A DNA stretch of 64,000 nucleotides from contig CBDETM010000002.1 in NCBI GenBank assembly GCA_965242905.1, forward strand, positions 5,146,001 to 5,210,000. Reading direction: 5' to 3'. This DNA is from Bin5 sp965242905. Lineage in GTDB: Bacteria > Chloroflexota > Anaerolineae > Caldilineales > Caldilineaceae. The notes below the pieces were generated by a model. That model was not told where the DNA came from. It ran no database searches and saw nothing but the letters and a program-made list of their open reading frames with translations. Shown here in pieces: positions 1 to 8,575 of the stretch (positions within the stretch are counted from its first letter, which is position 1; each line of letters starts with the position of its first letter). The position numbers and the translations under genes were made by a program.

Positions 1-592
1 GATCGATCTGAAGCTCCGCGATGCGGTCGCGCACTGCCTCCAGGGCAGCGATCAGGGTGTCGTACTCGGCTTCATTGTTTGTTGCCTGGTCCCCGAAGGT
101 CAGTTGGACGATCTCCCGGGAGTATCCGGGCCAGTCCAGTGCGAAACTTCCGTAGCCCTTTCCGGGGTTGCCGCGGCTGCCACCGTCAAAGACGATTCTG
201 ATTGGCTCATTGGGCGCCTGTGTCAGCGCAGGCGGCGGGGCCAGTTGTGTCGACTTCCTCTGGTTATCGGGAGCGGATAAGGCGGGGCTGTTGTCAGAGG
301 AGCGAGGCGCATTCCTGCGGGGACGGTCGGCCGGTCTGGGCGGTCTGGGGTCGGTCAGATCGCTGTCGAGCCGTTTGTCTTCATTCTCAATAGCTCTCAA
401 AGGTACGGCTAGCGCAATGCGCAGCGGGTCTCGATCGGATAACAGATTCTCGGCTTCAATCAGCCCCATTGCCTTCAATTTGCGAAATAAGACTCGCCGC
501 CGTGCGGGCGAGAGGTTTCCGATTTGGATGGCAAGCTGGTCCAATGTGTTGTTCACGTCAACTGTGCCTCGCTCTTGCAACTCCTCAGTCAA
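1..592 (-). CDS. Partial RNase HI-like protein with an N-terminal helical domain
   Basis: The reading frame is open across the left window edge, so the C-terminus is missing. Reverse translation gives the RNase HI start motif VFDGGSRGNPGKGYGSF near 170-215 and the catalytic-Glu motif NNEAEYDTL near 80-110. RNase HI cleaves RNA in RNA-DNA hybrids; proteins of this layout are often annotated as reverse-transcriptase-like or RNase HI family. An N-terminal region of about 70 residues looks like a small winged-helix domain (NTLDQLAIQIGNLSPARRR), followed by a Pro/Arg-rich linker. There is no obvious ATG before the domain. An in-frame TGA lies near 615, and TTG at 592, GTG at 556 or ATG at 469 are possible starts. 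The RNase H assignment is firm; the exact start and specificity are not. Confidence 0.75.
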   Translation of the reverse strand, partial: MTEELQERGTVDVNNTLDQLAIQIGNLSPARRRVLFRKLKAMGLIEAENLLSDRDPLRIALAVPLRAIENEDKRLDSDLTDPRPPRPADRPRRNAPRSSDNSPALSAPDNQRKSTQLAPPPALTQAPNEPIRIVFDGGSRGNPGKGYGSFALDWPGYSREIVQLTFGDQATNNEAEYDTLIAALEAVRDRIAELQID

Positions 593-726
593 CCTTCGTA
601 GGAATGAAACGGTTTCTCAGCATTCCTGCACAGGCCGCAAGAAGGAAGTTGCGGGTGATGGGGGAACTTCGCGGGGGTATTCAGAGAGGGTAGGGTTCAG
701 GGAATAGCGTGGATTGCGTACAGCCG

Positions 727-1590
727 CTATGCAGGCTGGCGATCTTTCTTCTGGGCGGCTTTTGCCTTCTCCCAGAGGAAGATCAGGTTCGCCTGGTGGA
801 AGTTCTGGACAAGCCCACCCAAGGGGATTCGCGTGCGACCGAACTCCTCGATGTCGTGACTAAGGAGCTCTCTCCTGTTCGCTCCTTCGGACAGGAGTTT
901 ATTGACCAGTGCCTCTATGTCATTCAGATATTGGATGCTCTCCTCTATGCTGGGCGTAACCTCGCCTCGCAACAGGATATCGCCGTGGCCCTGGACGATC
1001 GTCTCCAAATTGAATTCGTGCAGATTGTGCAGTGACTGCTTGAATTTCTCAATGTCGGCGAGCGGCGAAGCGATGACCGGCACCGGCATCATCAGGTCGC
1101 TGGCGAACAGCACTTTTTCTTCGCGCACATGCACGACGCAGACATCCGGTCCGGGACCGGGGGCGTGCATGATGTGAACGGTCTTGTCCCCCAGTCGGAT
1201 GACCGAGCCCTCATTGAAGATGATTTTGGGCAGCCGGATTTCTACGCGCATGAGTTCGGCGGTATGCTCTCTGGCCTCCTCAAGCGCTCTGCGACCAAAG
1301 CGAACGAGCAGGTCGCGGGCGGATTCGTGGGCGATGAGTTCGGCCTCAGGGAAAAGACAGGAGCCGTAGACATGATCTGCGTGGCTGATTGTATTAACCA
1401 GATAGCGAACACCGGCGGGACAGACCTGCTTGGCAAAGTCGATGATCTGCCTGGTTTCCGAGGGGAAGGGCAGTGTGTCGATGAGAATGCCCCCTTCAGG
1501 GGACACGACGAGCCCAGCGTTCACCTCCGCGTAGAGCGCACTGGTGAATACCCAGGTATCTTCCGCAACTCTTGTGCGCGTTATCGCCAC
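727..1590 (-). CDS. MBL-fold metallo-hydrolase with altered metal motif
   Basis: A 287-residue protein with the overall metallo-beta-lactamase fold pattern: an N-terminal beta segment (GLVVSPEGGILIDTL), the signature region NTISHADHVYGS (about residues 66-77), an LFASDLMM segment, and a C-terminal VQGHGD. Family members are usually hydrolases with one or two Zn or Fe ions. The canonical HxHxDH motif is changed here: the first His is Ile68, leaving I-S-H70-A-D72-H73. The usual TPGH ligand segment reads APGPGPD. The protein may therefore bind one metal or have changed chemistry. It stands alone on the minus strand with a repeat element upstream. The fold is well supported; the substrate is unknown. 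Confidence 0.8.
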   Translation of the reverse strand: MAITRTRVAEDTWVFTSALYAEVNAGLVVSPEGGILIDTLPFPSETRQIIDFAKQVCPAGVRYLVNTISHADHVYGSCLFPEAELIAHESARDLLVRFGRRALEEAREHTAELMRVEIRLPKIIFNEGSVIRLGDKTVHIMHAPGPGPDVCVVHVREEKVLFASDLMMPVPVIASPLADIEKFKQSLHNLHEFNLETIVQGHGDILLRGEVTPSIEESIQYLNDIEALVNKLLSEGANRRELLSHDIEEFGRTRIPLGGLVQNFHQANLIFLWEKAKAAQKKDRQPA

Positions 1591-1688
1591 TCGCTACATC
1601 CCTTCCGCTATCGCTCGACCAGGGCAGACGTCAAAAAGGGAATTATACCACAGACGGGCAAGAGGGACGCAATGGAACGGTGTATTAT

Positions 1689-2014
1689 GTGCATCCCTGA
1701 TTTGGGCTGGGAACAGGCTGGCCGGGGATTTTTGCCAGCGGCGGCTGAAATTGATTGGCGTTTCCTGGTGAGACGCAGTGCGTGTGCCTGGCCCGGCGTT
1801 GCGGCGGCGTTCGTCGGTCGGGGGTGCGAGGGCGGGCACGTGGCTGCCCCTTCGGGGATCTGATGGGACCGACGGGACGGGGTCTGGCTGGACACCTTCA
1901 AATAGGCACCTGTCACCAATATCGACACCAGGTCGAATAGGCGTGTTGTAGGAGAGGGGGCGTTGCGGGGGCGGAGCCCCCGCACAAGGGAGGGCCGAAT
2001 AGGCCCGACCGCCC
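1689..2014 (+). repeat. Composite intergenic repeat A, copy 1
   Basis: First of five copies of an element of about 320 bp, filling most of the 1591-2256 gene gap. It begins with GTGCATCCC and ends with a very conserved block holding two hairpins. One is GCGGGGGC-GGA-GCCCCCGC, the other GGGCC-GAATA-GGCCC, and the block ends in GACCGCCC. Other copies are at 5631-5956, 30504-30715, 36121-36442 and 45965-46247. It is followed by a degenerate run of CAGTTTT-like units (about 2023-2052) and CAGTGGT-like units (2095-2117). No transposase is encoded. Small ORFs inside it beginning MRGLRPRNAP are by-products of the repeat. Confidence 0.85.
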
Positions 2015-2256
2015 GGAAAAGCAGTTTTCAGTTTTGAGTTTTTAGTTTTTAGTGAACTGCTTTGTACGTGGTGGTCAGATGGAGGGGTGGGGTCAGTGGT
2101 TAGTGGTCAGTAGTGAGTTGAGAGAGGAGGCGATTCTCAGGAAGGCGTGTTCCGCACTGCCGGAAGGCAGGATGGGAACCGGGGAGGGAGGCGATGGCAG
2201 GGAGTCAGGCGGGGTCTTGGTGCGTGGTAGGGTTTCAAGGACTGCGCATGGGAGGG

Positions 2257-3144
2257 CTATCGAGGTTCGAGGCCCTGGCGGTCAGTTCGGGCGCGCAGCA
2301 GGTGTCCTTCGAGGCTGGTTACGTACAGGTCACGCAGGTCGCTGCCGCCAAAGGTGCAGTTGGTGGGGGCGTCGCAGGGCAGTGGGTGTGTTTCGAGGAC
2401 TCTGCCGTTTGGTGCAAAGACGTAGATCATTCCGCCCGGGCCGCTTATGCCCGAACCGGCCGTGGCGACAATGTTGCCCTCGCTGTCCAAGCACATGCCG
2501 TCAATGCCGCGATGGGGGTAGAAGTTGTGGAGCACATCGTGCTGGCCGACTACGGCCCCATTTTCGTCCGAGCCTTGATCAAGGACCGGATAGGCGCGGA
2601 GCTCCCTGTGTTCGCCCTCGCCGTATTTGCTCTGGGCGACATAGAGGACGGTTTCGTCGGGAGAGAGCAGGAGACCGTTGGGGGCGGTGGTGTCGTAGGT
2701 CACGCGCTCAGGGCGCCAGTTTCCATCCGCCTGCCTGTCCAGCCTGTAGATGGACTCGTGGTCCAGTTCCATGTCGTCACGGAAATCACCGTAACGGGGG
2801 TCGGTAAACCAGATTCTGCCTTTGCTGTCGATGGCGAGATCGTTGGGGCTGTTGAAGCGACGTCCTTCGAATTGGGCGCAGAGTTCGATGGTGGCTGCGC
2901 CCTCCGGGTACCGGGCCATGCGGCGGCCGCCGCCTTCACAGGCGTTGACGACGCCGTCGCTATCCAGCATGAGGCCATTGGCAGCATTCGTGCCTTCGCG
3001 CCAGACGGTAAACTGGCCGCTGTCCGGGTCGAAGCGCATGATGCGGCTGTTGGGGATATTGGTAAACAGGAGTGATCCGCGGTACCAGACGGGGCCTTCC
3101 GTCAGGCCGATTGGTTCCAGAAGGGTTTCAAACTGCCAAGCCAT
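2257..3144 (-). CDS. SMP-30/gluconolactonase/LRE family protein
   Basis: A 295-residue six-bladed beta-propeller of the SMP-30 family, whose members are calcium- or zinc-dependent lactonases that open sugar lactones. Family landmarks are in order: EGPVW near residue 16 (metal-ligand Glu), FNSPNDLAIDSKGRIWFTD near 95-115, TTAPNGLLLSPDE near 151 (ligand Asn), and GIDGMCLDSEGNI near 214 (ligand Asp). The length is typical. The gene lies 12 bp downstream of the TIM-barrel isomerase (3157-3948) on the same strand, which suggests an operon for a sugar or sugar-acid. The exact lactone is unknown. Confidence 0.88.
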   Translation of the reverse strand: MAWQFETLLEPIGLTEGPVWYRGSLLFTNIPNSRIMRFDPDSGQFTVWREGTNAANGLMLDSDGVVNACEGGGRRMARYPEGAATIELCAQFEGRRFNSPNDLAIDSKGRIWFTDPRYGDFRDDMELDHESIYRLDRQADGNWRPERVTYDTTAPNGLLLSPDETVLYVAQSKYGEGEHRELRAYPVLDQGSDENGAVVGQHDVLHNFYPHRGIDGMCLDSEGNIVATAGSGISGPGGMIYVFAPNGRVLETHPLPCDAPTNCTFGGSDLRDLYVTSLEGHLLRARTDRQGLEPR

Positions 3145-3156
3145 CGGTGACTCCTG

Positions 3157-3948
3157 CTAGTGTTCGAGCGAGAATTCGGAACCACAGTCAATCGTAATCT
3201 GCCGACTTCGCTTGAGGGCCTGGTAAGGGTCGTCGAGCTGGGGGCTGAGCTCGAGACTTACGGCGCCTGCGTACCCGATTTCCTGCAAGGCTTTGAAGGT
3301 GTTTCGGAGCGTGTCGGTCGTCAGAACGCCATCGAGCAGCCCCCAGTGCAGGTCGCCGTGCCCGTCGTTATCGTCAAGGTGAACGTAGTCCAGGCGTTCT
3401 GCGGCCGCCCTGATGACTTCAGCCGGATCTTCGTCGCTGATCTGGACGTGGCCAATATCGAACAGAAGGCCGAGGTTAGGATGATCGATAGCGTGTATGA
3501 ATTCCAGCGTGGCTGCGGCGGTGGGAAGTGCGGTTCCGGGGAAGTGCTCGATGCAGAGTCTGACGTCATGTACTGCGGCCCGGTCTGCGGCCTGCGCGAG
3601 GGAGTCGGCGTAGCGGGTCAGAGTCGGTTTGCTGCCGTCTTTGCCTGGCACGAGGTAAACGACCTTGGCGCCCAAGGCCGCGCACTTTTGCGCAACCTTT
3701 TCGACATGCGCCACGGCCCGCTGGCGCGCGCCGGCGTCGGAACTTTCGAGCGCGGCATCATCCGGTACTCCGAAGGAGGCTGCTATCGAAGAGACGCTCA
3801 GGGAATGCGTGTTCAGGAGGGCGGTCACCTCTTCCTCATCCAGGAAATCAGGCCTGATGTCGATGCTGCGGAACCCCAAGGAGCGCATATCGGATAGGAC
3901 ATCCCTCGGGTGAGCGGTCAATGCCCATGCACAACAGGAGAGGTACAT
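3157..3948 (-). CDS. Sugar phosphate isomerase/epimerase family protein (TIM barrel)
   Basis: About 263 residues with the AP-endonuclease-2-like TIM-barrel pattern of sugar isomerases and epimerases: LCIEHFPG (metal-ligand Glu), LLFDIGHVQIS, YVHLDDNDGHGDLHW and GAVSLEL. These enzymes interconvert sugars, inositol derivatives or hydroxypyruvate using a divalent metal. The ATG at 3948 (MYLSCCAWALTAHPRDV) is preferred over an upstream start at 4035. It gives a standard N-terminus and begins just after the stop of the upstream gene at 3953, with AGGAG-like bases ahead of that junction. It forms a tight minus-strand cluster with the SMP-30 gene and the 476-residue gene. Confidence 0.85.
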   Translation of the reverse strand: MYLSCCAWALTAHPRDVLSDMRSLGFRSIDIRPDFLDEEEVTALLNTHSLSVSSIAASFGVPDDAALESSDAGARQRAVAHVEKVAQKCAALGAKVVYLVPGKDGSKPTLTRYADSLAQAADRAAVHDVRLCIEHFPGTALPTAAATLEFIHAIDHPNLGLLFDIGHVQISDEDPAEVIRAAAERLDYVHLDDNDGHGDLHWGLLDGVLTTDTLRNTFKALQEIGYAGAVSLELSPQLDDPYQALKRSRQITIDCGSEFSLEH

Positions 3949-3952
3949 TCTC

Positions 3953-5383
3953 TCAATACTCCAACTGTTCAAGTTCCTGTGACAGAAGTTCTTCCGATTG
4001 GTCCTCGCTGCTGGCGAGAAGAGACTGCAATTCAATCAACTCACCGGACTGCAAGAAGCGATGAAGTCGGTGGCCGTGGCGACGGCTCCACTCCTCGATT
4101 GCGGGGGTCATTTGAGCAATCGTGGAGAAGTCGGAGGGGAAACGCAGAGGGTCGCCGCCCAGCCAGCGCCCGTGTCTGCCCGCGAGGGTTGTGTTCCAGA
4201 TCTTGGCGGGAATGACGTCGGGCGTCAGGTTGCCGGTCGGCCAGGCCTGGAAGAGAACGGGGATCCGGGGCGGAAAGTCAGGCAGGATTCCCTGCAAGAG
4301 CTGATGACTTCTGGTGCAAGTGGACGGCATCCAAAGGGGGATGACGGGGCTTCTGAGACCGACAACCGGATTCATTTGCGGCCCGCTCTCGATGAGGATT
4401 GCACGCGGTTGGACTTGCAAGAGATAGTAGAGCCATTGCCAGGCATAGAAGCCAATCCGACTTATGTCATCGACCGAGGAGAAGGAAAGGGTATGGGCCG
4501 GGAAGCCTTCATCACCGGCATGGTCTCGCACCGAAGTTGCAAAGCCTGAGATGGAGCCCCACTGGGCCTCCGGTTGATATGTCCAGTGTCGAGAGAGACG
4601 CCAGCCGCTGCGTTGAAGGCCGCCCTCTTCGTGCAGCCAGTCGTCCAGCCAGGGGGTGCCGCGAATGAACTCCTGGTCAGTGAAGCCTCCGTAGCCTCCA
4701 ATCTGCAGTCTGTGACGGGCGCCGATCTCGTACTGGCTCCACTTGGAGGAGCAGGTCAGGAGAAGCAGCGAGCCGCCGGGCATAAGGCGCTCGCGGATGA
4801 ACCTCTTGTACTGGTCCGGCAGTGAGGTCAGCTTGAGGTATATGCTCACACTTCTCTTGATCTGCTGCCGGGCGTGGATGGGGTCGAAGACGCTCACGGC
4901 CAGGAGATCGGGATTGTGGTTCAGGATCGGGGTCAGCAGGTCCACACTTCGCTGCTGATAGCCGGCTATGTCATCGGGTTTTCCGCGGGAGGAAAAGGCG
5001 ATGGGGAAAGCGTCGGCCAAGAGAGGTGCGCCGAGGCAGGCACACAGGTGGGCGGTTGCTCCGGATGGGACACCGATTACGATCGTATCGAAGCGCCTGT
5101 CCGAGTCCAGGTCATCGTACAGGCTCACGTTCCATTGCGCGAGGTCTGCCGTTGTGAGGCTGAAGGAGAGCGAACGATTGTGAGGGCGGTTCTCGGTGGC
5201 CCAGACGGCGAGACCGGCTCCCCAGCTACGGGGAAGATGGGAACTCAGCCGCAGCAGAGATAACTGACGCCCCATCTTGGCGTTTGCAGCCGGGAAGTGA
5301 AATCTGTTTTCCAAGGCGGCGGCGACCGCGGCGACCGCTCCGGTAGCGATATCGAAACCGACTGGGTTGTAGGACACTGGCAA
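3953..5383 (-). CDS. Unrecognised 476-residue protein
   Basis: I do not recognise this family. The frame is long, has normal codon character and is followed four bases later by the start of the isomerase gene, so it is probably a real gene. Visible features: an Ala-rich N-terminus (DIATGAVAAVAAALENRF), a central RFIRERLMPGGSLLLLTCSS stretch resembling the late strand of Rossmann-like methyltransferases, many Trp and Tyr residues, and an acidic Glu/Gln-rich C-terminal tail. No signal peptide or clear membrane segment is seen. The methyltransferase-like resemblance is weak and I assign no function. Confidence 0.7.
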   Translation of the reverse strand: MPVSYNPVGFDIATGAVAAVAAALENRFHFPAANAKMGRQLSLLRLSSHLPRSWGAGLAVWATENRPHNRSLSFSLTTADLAQWNVSLYDDLDSDRRFDTIVIGVPSGATAHLCACLGAPLLADAFPIAFSSRGKPDDIAGYQQRSVDLLTPILNHNPDLLAVSVFDPIHARQQIKRSVSIYLKLTSLPDQYKRFIRERLMPGGSLLLLTCSSKWSQYEIGARHRLQIGGYGGFTDQEFIRGTPWLDDWLHEEGGLQRSGWRLSRHWTYQPEAQWGSISGFATSVRDHAGDEGFPAHTLSFSSVDDISRIGFYAWQWLYYLLQVQPRAILIESGPQMNPVVGLRSPVIPLWMPSTCTRSHQLLQGILPDFPPRIPVLFQAWPTGNLTPDVIPAKIWNTTLAGRHGRWLGGDPLRFPSDFSTIAQMTPAIEEWSRRHGHRLHRFLQSGELIELQSLLASSEDQSEELLSQELEQLEY

Positions 5384-5630
5384 GCTGAATCCTTCTGCCT
5401 GGCTTCGTCGATGTTGCGCGCACTACGGCTTCCGCCGCGAACAGACCTTCCACGCTGCACTTGGCGGGCTTGAACCGGACGGCGGAGTTGACCAACAGTA
5501 TAGCCGACGCGGCAAGGCATCGCAATTCCAGTTCAGAGGCAAGTATTTGTCGCTTACGAGGACAGACTGTATGTGGGTTTGCCTTGCGTACTCTCCATCG
5601 GCGTGAAACGTATTGCGTATTGCGTAAGGG

Positions 5631-5956
5631 GGGCATCCCAGATTCAAGGTGGGAACAGTTTGGCGGGAAATCTGTGCCTGCGGTGGCTGGAGTCGTTTAC
5701 CGTCTCTGGGCGAGACGCAGTGCAGGCGGCTGGCCTGGCCGTACGGTGGAGTCCGTCGGTTGGGGAGGGTGCGAGGGCAGGCACATGGCCGCACATGGGA
5801 TATTATGGGACCGGCGGGATGTGGTCTGGCTGGACAACTTCAAATAGGCACCCGTCACCAATGGCGACACCCGGTCGATGAGGCGTGTTGAAGGAGAGGG
5901 GGCGTTGCGGGGGCGGAGCCCCCGCACAAGGGAGGGCCGAATAGGCCCGACCGCCC
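5631..5956 (+). repeat. Composite intergenic repeat A, copy 2
   Basis: Second full-length copy, inside the 5384-6182 gap between the 476-residue gene and gltX. Left end GGGCATCCCAGATTCAAGG, then the GAGACGCAGTGC segment, GTGGTCTGGCTGGACAAC, TCACCAATGGCGACACC, and the conserved double-hairpin right end finishing at GACCGCCC. Bases 5384-5630 upstream of it show no supported gene. Confidence 0.85.
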
Positions 5957-5961
5957 AAATG

Positions 5962-5996
5962 CAGTGGTCAGTGGTTAGTGGTCAGTGGTCAGTGGA
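5962..5996 (+). repeat. Heptanucleotide tandem repeat (CAGTGGT)n
   Basis: Five imperfect head-to-tail CAGTGGT/TAGTGGT units immediately right of repeat A copy 2. Related runs lie at 30721-30758, 39621-39638, 40992-41026 and 46255-46287. They resemble in style the short tandemly repeated repetitive sequences known in some bacteria. Confidence 0.75.
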
Positions 5997-6182
5997 TGGA
6001 GGACCTATTGTGACTGGTGTGAAGTGGGGGTGCGGGTTAGCTGAGGCGTGAGGTTGGCGAAGGTGTGCATCGAATTGGGATGTGCGCCGGACTGCGGGAA
6101 CGTTGACGCACGAGGGTCGGTGTGATAGGCTAGCGGGCGCGTTTGGGGGTGGGACAGGCAGGTACTTTATTTGCGAGGCTAG

Positions 6183-7717
6183 ATGATGACAGACAATGGG
6201 GACGGACCGGCCCGAGTTCGATTTGCGCCGAGCCCGACAGGCCATTTGCACCTGGGCGGGCTGCGGACGGCTCTTTTTGACTGGCTGTGGGCGCGGAAGA
6301 CGGGGGGGCAGTTTATTTTGCGGATTGAGGATACGGACCGCAGGCGTTTTGATCCTGAAAGCCTGGACAGCCTGGTGAACGGCTTGCGCTGGTTGGGGCT
6401 GGAGTGGGACGAAGGGCCGGACATCGGCGGGCCGTGCGCGCCGTATGTGCAGTCGCAGAGGCAGCAGATTTATGCGGAGAAGGCCCAGGCGCTTGTCGAA
6501 AGGGGGCCGCCTATCGCTGCTACTGTACGCCAGAACGGTTGGCAGAGATGAGGGAGGCGCAGAGGCGCGCTGGAAAGGGAACGGGCTACGACAGACATTG
6601 CCGAAATCTGTCTGACGAGGAGAGAAGGGAGTGTGAAGCGGCAGGAGCGCCATCGGTCATTCGCTTCGCGGTGCCCCTGGAAGGCGTTACCGTTTTCAAT
6701 GACCTGTTGCGCGGCGACATTGAAGTCGAGAACCGGCAGTTGCAGGATGAGGTTCTGCTCAAGGCGGACGGAATGCCGACCTATCATCTGGCGGCGATGG
6801 TTGATGACAGATTGATGGAGATTACACACGTCCTGAGAGGCGAGGAGTGGCTGGCGACGGCGCCGATTCACAAGCTGATCGTTGACGCTTTTGGCTGGGA
6901 GATGCCGGTTCTGGTGCATTTGCCCGTGATTCTGGATCCGAGCGGTAAGGGCAAGATGAGCAAGCGCAAGAAGATGGTGGCGGGCAAGGAGTTTCTGGCG
7001 CTGGTGCACGAGTTTCAGGATTGCGGTTATCTGCCGGATGCGATGTTCAATTTTCTGACGAACGTGGGTTGGAATTTCGATCCGGACCAGGAGGTGTTCA
7101 GTCGCGAGGAGGCGGTCGAACGGTTCAGTTTGGAGGAGATCAATCCTTCGGCTGCGGCGCTGCCGTACGAGAAGCTGGACTGGCTCAACGGGCTTTACAT
7201 TCGCGAGTTGACGCCCGCGGCACTGAAGTCGGCTCTACTGCCATTTCTGAGCCGGCAGCTGGGTGTATCTGAGGCCGAACTGGGTTCTGACCGCAAGTTG
7301 GATATTCTGGTCCCGGTTATTCAGGAGCGGATTAAACGGCTTGACGAGGCGGCGGACTGGATTGACTGGGCTTATCAGAAGGCGGACACGATACGGTACG
7401 CCAGTCCCAAGCTATTGATTGGGCGTAAGCTGGACGCGGCGCAAAGCGTGGACATGTTGCGTGCAGGGGCAGAGCTCTTGGCGGAGGTGGAGCCGTTTGC
7501 GGCAGAGGCGATTCAGGCAGCCTTCCGGGAGAAGGCAGAGGAGCTGGGTGTGAAGGCGGGCAGCTTTTTCGGGCCGGTGCGCGGTGCGATCAGTGGGAAG
7601 AAGGTGTCGCCGCCTCTGTTTGAGAGTATTGAGGCGCTTGGACGTGAGGAGACGTTGCAGCGGCTTGCGCATGCGGTGGCGTTTTTGGAAGAGCACGTGG
7701 CAGTGGCGAGCGGTTGA
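6183..7717 (+). CDS. gltX: Glutamate--tRNA ligase, frameshifted
   Basis: A class I aminoacyl-tRNA synthetase charging tRNA-Glu, and often tRNA-Gln in bacteria without GlnRS. The first part (6183 on) shows APSPTGHLHLGGLRTALF, the HIGH-type signature. The second part, in another frame to 7717, shows CYCTPERLAEMRE and YDRHC (zinc-site region), VLRGEEW, and SGKGKMSKRK (KMSKS loop). The two halves join only if one base is restored at the G run 6503-6507: GAA-AGG-GGG-GCC-GCC would give ERGAAYRCYC. The corrected length is about 511 residues, normal for GltX. As gltX is normally essential, a homopolymer sequencing error is the simplest explanation; a true frameshift or recoding is possible. tRNA-Gln lies 134 bp downstream. 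Confidence 0.9.
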
Positions 7718-7850
7718 TCGAGGACGCGCTGGGGGGTCCGACGGCGGTGAGGAGGCCGGTCGGTCTCCCTTTTGCGGGGAACTCAGGTGGGTGCTGGATT
7801 TGGTTTGCGGGCGTTGAATGTGTTAGGATCCGGGGCGTGAATCGTTCTGA

Positions 7851-7922
7851 TGGGGGATAGTTTAATCGGCAAAACGCCTGACTCTGGATCAGGTAATCGG
7901 GGTTCAAATCCCTGTCCCCCAG
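7851..7922 (+). tRNA. tRNA-Gln (anticodon CTG)
   Basis: Complete cloverleaf. Acceptor TGGGGGA pairs with TCCCCCA; the D stem is GTTT/AAAC. The anticodon stem is CCTGA/TCAGG with loop CTCTGGA, giving anticodon CTG for the Gln codon CAG. The T arm has loop TTCAAAT; the discriminator is G and there is no encoded CCA. It sits just after gltX and at the left edge of an AT-richer island. A degenerate copy of the whole tRNA lies at 11589-11659. Confidence 0.95.
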
Positions 7923-7996
7923 TTTGAGATTGTGTGCTACGCGGTTGTGATAGGGCTGGGATAGCAACCGCAAACGAGTGGGCTGTATAAGAGTTT

Positions 7997-8037
7997 CATG
8001 ACCGTCGCCATGGCTAGGCGGCGGTCGTGTGTTTTTT
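7997..8037 (+). terminator. Rho-independent terminator after tRNA-Gln
   Basis: A 13-bp stem (CATGACCGTCGCC with GGCGGCGGTCGTG, two G-T pairs) and a 7-base loop ATGGCTA, followed by TGTTTTTT. Orientation fits termination of the gltX/tRNA-Gln transcript. Confidence 0.8.
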
Positions 8038-8044
8038 GGGTAGG

Positions 8045-8093
8045 GTGCTTGGTGGTGGATCGGAAGGTTGCGGGTTCGAGGCCCGCTAAGCAC
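8045..8093 (+). pseudogene. Truncated tRNA-like remnant
   Basis: The ends pair as an acceptor stem (GTGCTT at 8045-8050 with AAGCAC at 8088-8093). The 3' half is a perfect T arm: GCGGG, 7-base loop TTCGAGG, CCCGC at 8070-8086. Only about 19 bases lie between the acceptor 5' strand and the T arm, so the D arm and most of the anticodon arm are missing. It follows the terminator and overlaps the stop codon of the RHH gene. Probably a deletion derivative of a tRNA gene left by recombination; chance cannot be excluded. Confidence 0.55.
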
Positions 8094-8295
8094 TACTAAA
8101 GTGGGTTGAGTCTTTCCTGTCGGTAGTTGGTATAGGAGGCAGGGCCTTCTGGACGCCATGCTCCCGGATTCCGGGTATGTAGTAGTCGACAGCACGGCGG
8201 ACAAGTTCTGTGCGCGTTGCGCCAGTCTGCTGCCGTAGTTCGTCAAGGAATTCGATCTGCTGTCTGGTGAATTGAATCTGCGCCTTGATGAGCAT
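8086..8295 (-). CDS. Ribbon-helix-helix (CopG/Arc-type) DNA-binding protein
   Basis: A 69-residue protein. Residues 1-42 fit a ribbon-helix-helix domain: a beta strand KAQIQFT, then helix QQIEFLDELRQQTG, the turn ATRTELV, and helix RRAVDYYI. Such proteins are dimeric operator-binding regulators or antitoxins. The C-terminal tail is short and polar and could bind a partner, but no toxin gene is adjacent on this strand. Its stop overlaps the tRNA-like remnant. It begins the accessory island and is transcribed away from the DUF4145 gene. The 280 bases between the two (8296-8575) show no other gene and may hold divergent promoters and an operator. Confidence 0.7.
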   Translation of the reverse strand: MLIKAQIQFTRQQIEFLDELRQQTGATRTELVRRAVDYYIPGIREHGVQKALPPIPTTDRKDSTHFSSA

Positions 8296-8575
8296 GCGCC
8301 ACCCCTTCGGATTCGGAGTCCGCGAGTTGGACCCTAGTCTCTGTCATTGGTGCTCCTCTGCTTGCATATGCCATAATTTGCCGCGGGGCTTACCTCTCAG
8401 GACAAGAAGGCAGAATCGCAGCGTCGTCGAAGTGTCATAGTCGCAAGGGGTTTGACATTCATCGCCGCCTCAACTCGAATGCACCTAGGCACTTGTTTCC
8501 CTAGAAGACGACCAACACACAGACTTTCTGACGTCAAGTTCTATCGATACCATTGCTCATTTGAAGGAGTTGCGT

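Noticed and set aside
1608..1985. Minus-strand ORF beginning MRGLRPRNAP, with relatives at 5697-5927, 30435-30686 and 45838-46218
   Set aside because: It is translation of repeat A. Frames drift between copies, there is no ribosome-binding site, and conservation follows the DNA hairpins rather than codons.
2194..3075. 293-codon plus-strand frame
   Set aside because: Antisense to the SMP-30 gene, which has full family motifs.
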